A DNA stretch of 64,000 nt from Fragilaria crotonensis (Eukaryota > Bacillariophyta > Fragilariophyceae > Fragilariales > Fragilariaceae): positions 1 to 64,000 of the forward strand of contig JAKSYS010000179.1 of the NCBI GenBank assembly GCA_022925895.1, written 5' to 3'. Under the pieces are notes generated by a model, which saw nothing but the letters and a program-made list of their open reading frames with translations, was not told where the DNA came from and did not search any database. A program made the position numbers and the translations under genes. Positions 22,032-32,976 of the stretch are shown here, piece by piece. Position 1 is the stretch's first letter. The number at the start of each line of letters is the position of its first letter.

Positions 22032-22553
22032 CTAGGCACCTTTGTAGAGGGCGGGATGGGTGGGCGTGTCAGGAGGGACAGGAGATGCGCCGAGTTCGGC
22101 GGGGTAGTCGACGTTAGCGTCGAACGCGTCAGGGTTAGCGCCTTTGGAGGCGGACCTAGAGGCGCGAGGGGCAAGGGAGGGCGGAGGTAAGTTCTGCATG
22201 GTGGACTTGAAAAGTTCTGTTGCCTTCAAGGGTGAGTTTAAATCCGTTGCTGGCGAATCCAAAAGGCGAGGGAAATTAATAGCAGTTAAGCGTAGGTTCT
22301 TAACGGCCGTAGGTAGATTCGACCAATGATCGGAGACATTGGTCGAGTATTTTTCCTCGACGGTAGAGCCTTGGACCGGTGGTACGAGGCGAGCAACCAT
22401 GACAGTATTCGTGTGATCGGTACGCGAGTACTGGCCGACGGTAGACTTAAGGTTAGTAGGACCTAGAAGTCTGCCGTCGGACTTGACGGGAGAGGAAGCG
22501 AACGTGACGGATCGTCCAGCTTTGGGCGTAGGAGTCCTGAAGATGTGGACCAT
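22032..22553 (-). CDS. Copia ORF1a beginning inside the 5' LTR
   Basis: ATG at 22553 lies within the 5' LTR (22400-22995). The frame runs out of the LTR, through the primer-binding site (22388-22399) and on to a stop at 22032, giving 173 residues. The LTR contributes about the first 51 residues (MVHIFRTPTPKAGRSVTFAS...). The rest is Pro/Ser/Ala-rich with a NLPTAVKNLRLTAINFPRLL helical patch. No domain is recognised. In the 3' LTR the same ATG exists at 11461 but runs into host DNA. The CG dinucleotide present only in the 5' LTR copy keeps the frame open through the primer-binding site. Confidence 0.65.
   Translation of the reverse strand: MVHIFRTPTPKAGRSVTFASSPVKSDGRLLGPTNLKSTVGQYSRTDHTNTVMVARLVPPVQGSTVEEKYSTNVSDHWSNLPTAVKNLRLTAINFPRLLDSPATDLNSPLKATELFKSTMQNLPPPSLAPRASRSASKGANPDAFDANVDYPAELGASPVPPDTPTHPALYKGA
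22388..22399 (-). promoter_or_regulatory. Primer-binding site of the Copia element
   Basis: TGGTTGCTCGCC in element orientation starts directly after the LTR terminus CTGTCA. The leading TGG pairs with the universal tRNA 3' CCA. I did not assign the primer tRNA. Confidence 0.7.
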
Positions 22554-22995
22554 GATGGTAGATTTGTTGTTACAAATATGTAGAAGATGTAGAACTAAGT
22601 AGTAAAGGCCTTTACTGTTTTTGGTTTGTGGAAATTATAAGTTAAAATGTAGATGAAAATGAAAGTGAGATCTCCAATATTAGTTGGAGTCTCACAAAGT
22701 TATGTTGCTTTAATCCCACTTGTTGAGTGGTGTTTGAGTTATGAATCCCATAGTAAAGTTGTGTTGTCAATAAAATTGACAACATAACAGATTTGAATAC
22801 TTAGGAAACTCAGGGCAACATGATTTAAATTCCTTGTGTGGTCGCGGGATCCAGAGTTCTGATTCGCAGAACTACTGGCACGAGTCACGGACAGACGAAG
22901 GAAAATAAAGGACTGTCTACCGTATTACCGTATGGTATTTAACCTTACAGTAATTACGAGTGACAGTGTGACAGAGTGACAGTAGATCTCTAACA
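22400..22995 (-). repeat. 5' LTR of the Copia element
   Basis: 596 bp, substitution-free relative to 11310-11904. It contains the ATG of ORF1a at 22553. The right flank ACATAG (22996-23001) matches the left flank of the other LTR. Confidence 0.95.
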
Positions 22996-25900
22996 ACATA
23001 GTATGGCATCAGTGTACCAGTACACAGTAGCATAGCCGATTCCGCACTCCGGGCCTGGACGACGGGGTTCCGGAACTTGAATATGTCTCAGTAGAGGATC
23101 TCACACTTTTTATTACGAGATGAAAGGAAGTCCGAACCTCACTCAGGAGAGAATATTAGTCCCAAGTGCTACTGGTCGTACCGACGTCTGTCCACCTTGT
23201 CGGGTTCCGAGGAACAGTAGGACTGTACTGTCTGTACTACGTCCTACACGAACGTGGAACTACTAAGCTAAACTCATTGGGAATGAACGGGACATAAAAG
23301 CTACTGAGTTTGTTGCCCCGAGGCCAAGGCCTGTCCTACATCATAGCCTTCGTCATTGCCTTGAGCATTGAGCGACATGAGCGAGGCCTTGGAAAGAACC
23401 ATCCTAACTCCCGCGCTTCCAACTGGCCTGCAACATATGCGTGATGACGCGCTTGGTGCCTCTACTAGACACATTGCCACCAGCTGTACATTGTATACAT
23501 CGATCATGATATTGCTTTGAATTGAATGATGCTTGGAATTTGTAGCACAAGTGACAGATGGCAGGTTTCATATCAGATTTCCTCAGCATAGCTAAGACTA
23601 TATACTACAAGAATGCAGCCAGCAAGAGAAAGAATTAAGGTATGTGATGTCAGCAATGGAAAGTTATATTGTGTTGGACGCAATCATTCCACAGTGAGAT
23701 TGCAGGACGCCCTTCGCAACTGTTGTATTCATCTGGCTGAAACAAATACAGAACCAACACTTGCCTTCAATAAACTCCCAGGTACTGCTCTATCAAGCTG
23801 GGATGGGTTGTTCACCTCCATCATGTCCAACATGAGAAATTCACAACATTGTGACCAGTTCAGTTGTGCTGATTTGTTACAACACAGCACACCAACCTCA
23901 GTTGATGAATTCTTGGCTCCCTGCTACAGAAAGATGGTTGAAGCAACATTTTAAGTCAATTCATTTGGATCTGTGATGTTGTCCAGATTTGACAGATCAG
24001 ACCAAAATAGAATGCCTGTTTGGTTTTGGCACCGACAAACTATTATTAACTTGAGATGTAAAACAGGTGGCAAAGGCACCTGAGACTATCGCTGGAGATG
24101 ATACTCTAATCATAGAAATCAGTACGCAGTACTGTACAAAAATACTTTAGGGAAGGTTTCACAAATAGTATGTTCAGAGAATTATAAGCTACAACAGTAC
24201 GTCAAGCTGGCTGGTATATACTGTTTAGCATCTCAATCGTACGAAAGACAAACTGGTTAAACGTGCAAAACCGACAATTGGGAGTATCATTTTCATGAAA
24301 TTTGACAGTTCTTGCAAAATTAATTACGACCTGTTTCTGATTTCCGTGGATGATCTCAAAGTAGTAGCACAGTAGAGGGCCGATGGAATCCACCCAAAGC
24401 AGCGTAGGTTCAGTTAAGACAAATGCTTTTGTTGCTGCAAATGAAATGATGATTACTTCAACCCATACATGACCATCTGCTGATTCTTCATTTTTGGTGA
24501 CTCAGCTGGACAAAGCTTCTGCAGAAATTGTGGTACTTGTACCACTGAACAACACAATTTTGACGACTTGGAGCAGTCGTCGCAACGAACTCATGAGAAG
24601 AGGACTGACCTTCCCAGCAGCATCAGTTGTAAACCAAGCACGCCACCTACTACTTTGACCAAGTCAATGTGCTGGCAGCATTGTCCATGGCCAGGATTGT
24701 GTCACAAGCAAGAATATGCAATAAAAGTCAGGGGGGGGCACTAGTATGTGATCATTGGTTGGAATATTGATAACTTCGACACTAAGTCAGTGGCATTTGG
24801 CTGAATCATGCCACCAGCACGCTACTTTGTTTTGTATCAAGCATATCAACTTGCACAACCCCATGTGAATGGTAGAATGTTGCTAGGAGGCTTGTTTTGT
24901 GCTCAACCATCTTTCAGATAACTTGCTACATGACTGACACAGCATTGAAAATGTTGTATTGACAGACAGACTCAAGGCATTCTGCACCAAATTCCTTATG
25001 TACAACGCCGGACGTAACCATTGCAACATCGACACAAGTTTCCTGATGCAAAAGATTAAATCATTCGACATGCAATCAAGAACCTTGTCAAGCTAATGGT
25101 AGAAAGAGTCCACAATTTCATTGTTCAAAAGTGATTCCAACACTTTTACCCAGATAGAAGGAGAAGCTTCAAATCTAATGCTTCCTCAATTCCATCAGCA
25201 GCCCCACAACCTAGGACCTTGACTGCAATGCTGATTTGCTTGATAAGTCTTTTTCTGAACTCTCATTATTGTCATGGACTTGAATCCTGATACATTTGTT
25301 AGGTTTTCGTTGTGACAGGAGAAGTAAGAACTTCATGTGGAACGTCACAAAGGTGAGGATGTTGAAAGGTCGATCTTAGAGTATCTTACTGGATGTGAAC
25401 CGTACTGCCACTGCTCTGTGCGAGTGTCGATAGAGAATGCTGCAGCAACGAAGGATCTCAACATGGGCTTCGGGTATCACTACAAAGATATAGTGGCCAG
25501 TGGTCACTGCTTTATTAATCGCGTTCCATGTCGGATACTGGAATCCTTTCAAGGTATAAGAAGTTCCAGTGATCACCAGCACATGATAGGGTAGATGACA
25601 AAGTAGAGAAGCAACGATGAGCATCCGAGCACCATAGCTGGCGAACCCAATCATGACATAGGTTCGGACAAAAGTGGTCTTTTGCGAACCCTTCCTGGAT
25701 CAAGAATATGGCTTTGGAAACTCCGAGTCGGGAGGTGATGGCTAAATGCTTTCTGCGTTCGATTTAAGGGAACTGGGATTTGAACATAGGTTGACAAGAG
25801 ATGTGTTGACACAAACAAACGACGGCCCAAGATCTAATAGACAATTCAAAATGCTCCTCACAGGTCACCCTTGTTAAGTACTTATACAGTGGAGCAGACG

Positions 25901-26402
25901 ACAAGGGTCTAGGGAATAGCTTCCATATGAGACTTCAATATGAATTTGACGTTCACTATCAGATGGAAATGCATCCCCCGAAGTTGAGTTCACTTTCCTC
26001 TGCCATCACAGCCAGGACATGCATGACAGCACAATGGAGCTCTCAATGCGCTTCACAAGTCAAAGGACGATGGGGGAGCACAACAAACAACATTGTCTGA
26101 CAATGGCTTCCTAGGTCAGCACCCACCTGCGCAATTTGTGGGATGCAAACCTTCCCATCGAAGACTCCATCAAAATACAGAGCACATGTGACACCAAGAC
26201 GTGGTACATGCGTGTGCAGCATCAAGACTCTGACCCGACCTGTTCACTCTGAAGTGCGGCGGTGGTTCAAGAAAGTATACCTCGAGCCGGAGGAACTTCG
26301 GTCAATCACTTCGAAGTCACGTGTAAGGTCGTCTCAAGGGGAGTAGGGACCGCAGACCCCGTCGTCAAAAACGTATCACTATGAAAAGGTCCCGCGCACA
26401 AA
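22996..26402. other. Gene-poor decayed region
   Basis: No intact gene. Short coding-like remnants lie at 23613-23954 (+, unrecognised), 24960-25070 (+), 25337-25594 (+) and 26043-26225 (-). The last contains PRLGVTCALYFDGVFDGKV, which looks like part of a transposon-encoded protein. Stops in every frame and lack of splice structure suggest old mobile-element debris. There is a run of G at 24732-24738. Confidence 0.45.
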
Positions 26403-29400
26403 CTAACACCGCGAACTTCTGTCAGATAACCCATTGACGAACTCTTCCACCGATAACGAGTGATACTCCTCATCTTGGTCATCAAGATCCTTCAAATGCT
26501 GCAGGCTGCTGCTGATCGTGCCGGACTGTGTATTGTTTTGTTCACTCCGAAAGGTAAAAATGTCTAGCAATCGGTCCGTTCCCAAACTGTACAAGGACGA
26601 GTTTTCGGTGTTCACAATGGCATTGCTCACTAGCACCTTTGATTTTTGCAGATCCATTATCTTTTCTTCGATTGTATCGGAGGTGACCAAGCGATACACG
26701 TTCACCGTTTTGGTTTGCCCAATTCGATGTGCTCGATCCATGGCTTGCAAGTCGGCAAAAGGGTTGTAATCGTGCTCAAGAAATACCACCATACTGGCGC
26801 CGGTCAAGTTTAAACCGAGGCCACCAACTCGAGTGGTCAATAGAAGAACGTGAATGCTCGTATCATTGTTGAAGGCATCCACAATCTCTGTCCGACGTTC
26901 ATTCGGAACTCTACCATCTAAACGCAAGTACCGCAGTGATGGCATATGCGTTCGAAACAGGTACTCTTCAACCACGTCAAGCGAATGCATGAACTGAGCG
27001 AAGATGAGACATTTTGTGTTCGACGTGAAAGGTTTCAAGCTCGAACTCAATACTGGAACGTCGTTGTTATCTTGCAGTGTCGACGAGAAGTCATCTTGCT
27101 CCTCTAACGTGGTATCGGAGTCGACATAGAAAGCAGATGTGTCGTTGTCTGCACCGGTCAATTCCTCAGGGACCACGCCTGCTGTTCGGAGCAGCTCGTT
27201 CAAAGCTTGGAGCTTGCCAGACCTTTGAAGCTGACTGAATGCAGCACAAGGACTCAACTTCACCCCGACAAGGAGCGGATGGGTACAGAGCAGGCGTAGG
27301 TAAAGGAGGGATTTAAGGACATTTGATCCCAGCTTTGCGGGGCTGTCCTCGTGCGACTGCACCACACTTTGCAATGCCGATACTGAACGTTGCACGTCGG
27401 GACCTTCACAGAATGACTTGTACAGTTCAAGTTGTTCTTCAGTCATTGAGCAAGGAACATCGGTGAAAACCTTTGCTGGTAACTCTTTCAATACATGATC
27501 CTTCTCACGACGCAAGATGAACGGTAGGACTTGCTGATGGAGAAGCTTCAATTTGTCCATACTTACTCTGATTGCCTCAGCAGACGCTCCGGGATCTTGT
27601 CCCTTCCCAATGGGATTCGCAAATGTTTTCGAAAATTCGCATGCGACCCAAGAAAATTAGGCATCAAAAAGTCGAAGGTCGCCCACAACTCACTGACGCG
27701 ATTTTGCACCGGAGTGCCAGTGAGTACCAAGCGGTGCCGTGATTTGATCTCACGGGCGGCCCGAGCAGTCGCAGTCTTGGGGTTCTTTAATAAATGACCT
27801 TCATCCAGAACACAATACTCCCAATTTGGCGTTCTCAGTTGCTCTAGGTCGCTTCAAAACGGAATAGCTGGTCACGACTATGCTAATGCCTTTCGCTGTC
27901 GCTCCAGGACTTAGACCTTTGTTTTGCATTTCCCATCAGCGATGTAGCTGGTAGGATATTGGGAAAAACTTTGAATCTCTGCAACCCAGTGACCTACGAC
28001 AGAGGACGGGCACACCACGATTGAAACTGGGGTCTTGCCACCTTTTTGAATCTTCGTGGGCGAGGGCGATTGCGACCAGTGCTTGCAATGTTCACCAAGT
28101 CCCATGCTGTCGCATAAAGCGCCGTGCAAACCAACTGTTTGGAGAAACCTTAGCAAGCCACACCTTCAGCTTGGTAACCTCGAAGAATGGCACCCGTTAT
28201 CGTCATTTCATTGGAGATAGATTCCGGGAAAATGCACCGCGGTAATGGCTTTCCAGGATAAGGTGATCCATCACAGATTTCGCATGATCATCCATGTCCA
28301 AAGACCAAGCAACGGAGGCCACTTCTTGCACCAGGGTGCGACTCGAACCAACACTGCAAAAGTTTTCGATGCTTCTTTGGAACACTCGACCACTGGGTCC
28401 GCCATGAGGACATCGCCAGAGGAGCAGGTACCGAACAAACGGACATACCTCGATATCGACTTCTTCAATGATGCTGTACATTACCTTACACGCTCCCAGT
28501 CGAAAGGCGTCCACACCTTTCTCGCGTAAATGACCAGCGAGTAAGGGAATAGCTTTGTCGAGTGTCATGCTCGAATCGGCTTTCGCGAAAGCCTTGATAC
28601 AACTTACGGCCGCGTTTCGACTTGCGGTATCAGCGCTCATGCATGACGTGAGTATCAGTGGATGAATCGTCAAAGAAATCAGATGCTTCACCGCCCTACT
28701 GCGCGGGACCATTGCCTGCCCGACAGCGGTCAGAAGCCTCAGCGTCTCCTGTAGACGTCTATTGTCCACTGTTTCCAGATTCCCGTTTTCCAAGTATACA
28801 AGACGATGCCAAATTGGCGAGAAGATTTGGACTGTATCCCCTGCAGGAATATCGTGAATCATGCTCGCTACAATGCGTTCCGCAGCGGCCACGGAAGTTG
28901 ATACATCCCCTTCCATCATAATGTTGCAAATATTATCGAGAATCTTATCATGGACGTTGACTCTACCTTCCGAAAACAGTAGTTTAAGCAGGTTGACGAG
29001 GTCATTACAAGTCAATTCAATGCGATCCGCATCGACTTCACTCTTAAGAGAAGTCATGAGAGCACGAACCAGGGGAGTAAGCGCCTGTGGAAGGTGAGAA
29101 GCACCGCTGGAAACGAGCGCTCCAGCTACCATAGCCGACAATCGCATCGCAGCAATTGATGCTGTGACAGTCATTCCAGACTGCATTGAGCTGGGATGCG
29201 CGTTCGGCACGTGCGTGAACTGCCTTACGAATAAGTCACGATTTTCAAGCTTCCTTCAAAGATTGAGAGCAGGGCAGCACGGTACATAGTTCGAGTCGGA
29301 TCATCGACCATACTTTCGTCCACGTAAGCGGATATCGGAGATGAAGAGAGTAGAAGATCTTGAAGCCTTGATCGGCACGCTTCAACAACGTCACCAGATG

Positions 29401-31471
29401 CTCGGCAAAGCGATCGGTAGAGTACGGTGGCTACTTCGCAAAGATAAACCAACGGGAGGAGAGCAGCACCATGATGCTGGCGAATAGCAATGGCTCCACT
29501 GCAAAATTCGCGAAGAACTGTGCAGCGACACGACATGAGTCGCGAAGCTGTGATAAGGACGTGGCTTCCTTCCGAAGACTGCTTTGACGATCCAATCCAG
29601 TCAACCTGAGCATGATTCCCAAAGATATTTCCTTTCCAGAAACCAGTATCGTTGGGGCCAGAGCCGCGATTGCCTTCCAGGCACCTTCACGAGCGACGGA
29701 CATTCGCGACATGGTCGGACAGTCACTAACGTACAGATTCGGCTCCGAGAAAGAATCAAAGACTCGAAAGACAAGTGCAGAATAAGTCTCTTGAGAAGGG
29801 AGTGATACCTTCTGAGAAGTAGCCGCTTTCTCTAACAGACTGGGGAGAGCGCTTAGAGTTGAAATCTGAATTGCTGAGGACGGAAAGTCGAGAAACCGAA
29901 GCATTTGGTTCCAAATTTCACTAGTATTCACTGGCAGCTGTTGTCCACGTTGAAGTTCAAGAGGGAAGAGACGCACGAGAGGCACCGCACTCGACGAGAC
30001 CGACGAATCCACGCGCAAGAGTGCTTCTCCCAGGGGGTTCTATACAAGATGGGAACGATGCACCCATTTGAGTGGCGACCAACAATACCTGTGCTGCAAC
30101 CCCTACCACATCATCACATTGATCCTTCAGAGCGTTGGTGGCAGTTGTTGTAAATTCCAAGTTATTCTTCTCAACTACAACAAGGAATTGCATTGCTAGC
30201 AAGCCACCATAGCGAACTTCCCAACTTGTCGCATAGGTCGCAAGAGTTACAAGAATCTTGCGACATGCCTGTTGGACACGATCCGGCGCTAGATCGTAGA
30301 GCAGAGCAACGACCTGAGCCGCGGCAAGTCGAACTGGTGCAGTGGCTGCCTCGGAACAAAAGTCGGCAAATCGATCCAACGCCAGAACGCACAGGCAGCG
30401 CGCAAGAATATCTTGTGGCCATGCACCAAAGGATTTTTCGGTTTTCTCCTTGAGTTTCCACGCGCTCAATAAACTGGAAATGCCAAGCAAGGAGCCATGT
30501 CTGACATGCCAATGTGGATCGAACATTCGATACAGAAGTTCCGTAGCCAACAACAGTTGTGGGTTCCGATGCGAGATTAAGGTAGCATCCTGTTGTTTGA
30601 CCTCTAGAACCAATAGGGCACGAATTGACTTGTCGTCATCCTTGGTATCCTTCACGACAGTTCTGACTTTAGATGAAGCATTAAGAGAAGAAGTTTTCGC
30701 GGGCGTGATAAAATCTTGGGTAGTGATGGTATCAGGCAGCCATTCGTCGACGTTTCCTGTCGCTTGGACTAACCCGCCGAGCCCCAATCGCTTGGCGAGA
30801 ATACGTCGTTGCAATTGAATTCGTTGGTGCACGAAATCCGACGAAGATACATCGAGACCATCTAGTCGTGAGTCTTCATCATCGTCGTGGTCGTAATGTT
30901 GCTCTGGTGCAGCCAACAGGTGTCGTCCCCGCTGTAAGACTAGTTGAATGTCTAGGTCTTCCACGGTCAACCACAAATTGGTATTCTCTTGCGACAGCAA
31001 CACCGAATCACGTGCCATAAACTCCTCTTGATTCGCTCTTGGCAGGAACTGTGCAACTCCCTGCATGGCCCACTGCGCATGTTGGCGACACGTCCACGTC
31101 TGCCGAATCAACAGGGATAAAAGTCTTCCCAACAAATCCCACAAAACCAGAGGAGACGCTCGTGCCGCCGTATCCTGCAGATGCGAGGCTGCCATTTGAG
31201 CATGAGATGCCGTTCCTTCTTCGATGAGCTTGAGCAAGCGTTTGGTGTGTGGTGTCAGTAGGATCGTTTCAGGATCGCATTCAGACCGAGATGGCCCATT
31301 TTCTGTCTCATTAGTAGGTTTTCCGTCTGGATCGACAAAATCTGATTCGCATCGAGCGCGACAACATGGCGAGGCGGAGGCAGTAGTTGTGATTGTCAAT
31401 TCGTTTTCACTTCCGTCGATACTATGCACATGCGGAGATCGTAAACGAGGTCTCTTGCGAGAGGACGACAT
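26403..31471 (-). CDS. MOT1: MOT1/BTAF1-type Swi2/Snf2 ATPase, TBP-removing factor, with frameshifts
   Basis: MOT1 uses ATP to displace TATA-binding protein from DNA and so redistributes it among promoters. ATG at 31471. About 900 N-terminal residues are HEAT-repeat-like, including FDPHWHVRHGSLLGISSLL (near 30510), a family hallmark. The ATPase core follows: LHGALCDSMGLG (motif I, near 28110), SIVVCPSSVVGHW (Ia), VLDEGHLLKNPKT (DEGH box II, near 27810), LVLTGTPVQN (III), then from 27560 one clean frame with RVGGLGLNLTGA (V) and DRAHRIGQTK (VI). The C-terminal ENSSLYSLGTDRLLDIF is characteristic of MOT1. The stop is TAG at 26403. Frame changes occur near 30000, 29450, 29215, 28180, 27900 and 27580, and motif I is damaged right after GLG. 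MOT1 is normally essential and single-copy, so sequence error or a damaged allele is likelier than loss. Confidence 0.85.
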
Positions 31472-32397
31472 AAATGCATGCGAGGTATAGTTGTGCAGAG
31501 TCCATCAGGGCATTTTCAGGTTTCAAGAACACAAGAACAGAGTGGCCTGAGTTGCTCTCTACCAGTAGTACATAGTACATACTGTTGTATGTGTTGTATT
31601 GATACGTACTGTACTGTAGTGCTATATATAATGTATCATGTATCATACCACAATCCCGCTTCCGTCGTGTGTACCAGTACGCGGGAACTACGAACGGCAT
31701 TCCGTTGGCAACGCGCACGATCCAGAATCTACAGTATCCAAACGACGACAGTAAATCGCCCGACAAGACGCTACACTTGTTTGATGATGTAGATGGTGAT
31801 TGGACGACTGCAAGTAAGAGAGCAAGGAGAGTTAAAAGAGGAGTTAAGATCATCTCCAACCAAGACAAGAGATCCCTGTCTGGGAAGGTTGGCAGGACTG
31901 ATCTGAGAAAAGGAAGTAACTAAAGTAGTTACAATATTTGGAACCGGAATTTAGAGTCGGTAGTATTGTCAACTTTTCCACAGTAAGGTAGAGTTAGTAC
32001 GTGCGAACGACTCTGGAGATATCTGGGATTCTCAACATATACTACCGGTAGTATGACATATGACATATGACACAGACTCGGCGTGCTCGAGTACAACTAC
32101 TTGTACGAGTACTTCTACCGTCGTGTATTCATACATCTATTCGTCTTTCGTTGGGTAACACTGTTCAAACTTCAAACCCATCATTGATGCAACCACCGAG
32201 CAGTATCGGCACATTCATTAACAGGCGCGTATAGTGCTGCTTCGTTCGCCACAGAGGAGCTTCAACAACAATTGCATTGATCGCAATCAAATCACCATCA
32301 GCCAACCCACGGACAACTGGAGTGCCAGACACCCTCGTATTTCCTGGTACCGTTCTCAAACGCCCGCGTAACTGTGATTCCTCAAGATAGACTCAGA
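31472..32397. other. Divergent intergenic region, MOT1 and minE promoters
   Basis: No supported gene. Short GTAC/TACT palindromes are dense at 31555-31680 and 32050-32130. Frames here are antisense or lack an ATG. The stretch 32281-32397 is open in the minE frame but has no ATG and no coding character. Confidence 0.5.
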
Positions 32398-32798
32398 ATG
32401 TCGTTTCTGGGAAAGATGGGCAAAATATTTGCTGGAGCTGCCGCTGCTCCAACCACCGCATCGTCAACAAGGTCCGTTGCTAAGGAGCGTCTGAGCGTCA
32501 TTTTAGCTTCACAACGAGGGTCAGAACTTCTCGAAGGAGTCGATATGGACGCCCTCCAGAGAGACGTCATGCAAGTTGTCAAGGTAAGGCACTGGTTCCC
32601 CTCTCTCAGATGAATTCCTTTGTTGTTCCATCTTAACGATCATTGCCCTTGTAGAAGCATATACAATCTGTCAAGAATGAAGGTCCTGTACAGATGAGTT
32701 TCAACTATGAAGGGGAAGTTAGCTTGTTCGAAATGTCAGTGGAGTTGGACGCTCCCGGTCCGCGCCGAACTCATGTAAGTACGACCAAAGCAGCCTGA
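32398..32798 (+). CDS. minE: MinE, organelle-division topological specificity factor, nuclear and intron-containing
   Basis: MinE stimulates the MinD ATPase and positions the division ring in bacteria and in some plastids and mitochondria. Two exons, 32398-32583 and 32655-32798, flank a 71-bp intron (AAG|GTAAGG ... CTTGTAG|AAG) and join in phase to give 109 residues; bacterial MinE is usually near 90. A short hydrophobic/basic start (MSFLGKMGKIF, like the membrane-targeting helix of MinE) and an Ala/Thr/Ser linker precede AKERLSVILAS (residues 28-38), the contact-helix region. Further on are MDALQRDVMQVVKKHI and YEGEVSLFEMSVEL, the C-terminal dimerisation strand. ATG 32398 is the first in-frame methionine. 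No classical plastid presequence is seen, so the target organelle is undecided. It converges with the zinc-module gene downstream. Confidence 0.85.
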
Positions 32799-32976
32799 GT
32801 AATTCTAGCAAGGTATACTAGATTATGCTATGAAAGAATTAGATCTCCTCGTCGTCGATTGCGTTCATTCCAATAGGTGACAATATGGAGGAACTATTTC
32901 ATATTCATAGCGAAAGGTTTTCGCAACGAAACATCCAGCGCCCACCATGCATGCCATCCATGTCCGAGACTCCACT

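Larger units (their letters stand above)
11310..22995 (-). mobile_element. Copia-type LTR retrotransposon, 11.7 kb, diatom CoDi-like
   Basis: Two LTRs of 595 and 596 bp (11310-11904 and 22400-22995) bound the element, which reads on the minus strand. LTR ends are TG...CA in element orientation (TGTTAG...CTGTCA). The same six bases ACATAG flank both sides (11304-11309 and 22996-23001), fitting a target duplication. A primer-binding site abuts the 5' LTR and a polypurine tract the 3' LTR. Domain order is gag zinc knuckle, protease (DSGAT), integrase, reverse transcriptase (FVDDM) and RNase H, that is, integrase before RT, which defines Copia. It is about twice the usual Copia length because of an extra 4-kb coding block before gag. 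The LTRs show no base substitutions between them, so the insertion is recent. Confidence 0.93.

Noticed and set aside
25760-25800. Minus-strand GTTCAAATCCC resembling a tRNA T arm
   Set aside because: Flanking bases do not form an acceptor stem and no A box is visible upstream.
26043-26225. Separate gene with CALYFDGVFDGK motif
   Set aside because: Only about 60 codons remain without a start or neighbouring exons; treated as mobile-element debris.
30342-30818. 158-codon plus-strand ORF
   Set aside because: It is antisense to the HEAT-repeat region of MOT1, which has clear family motifs.
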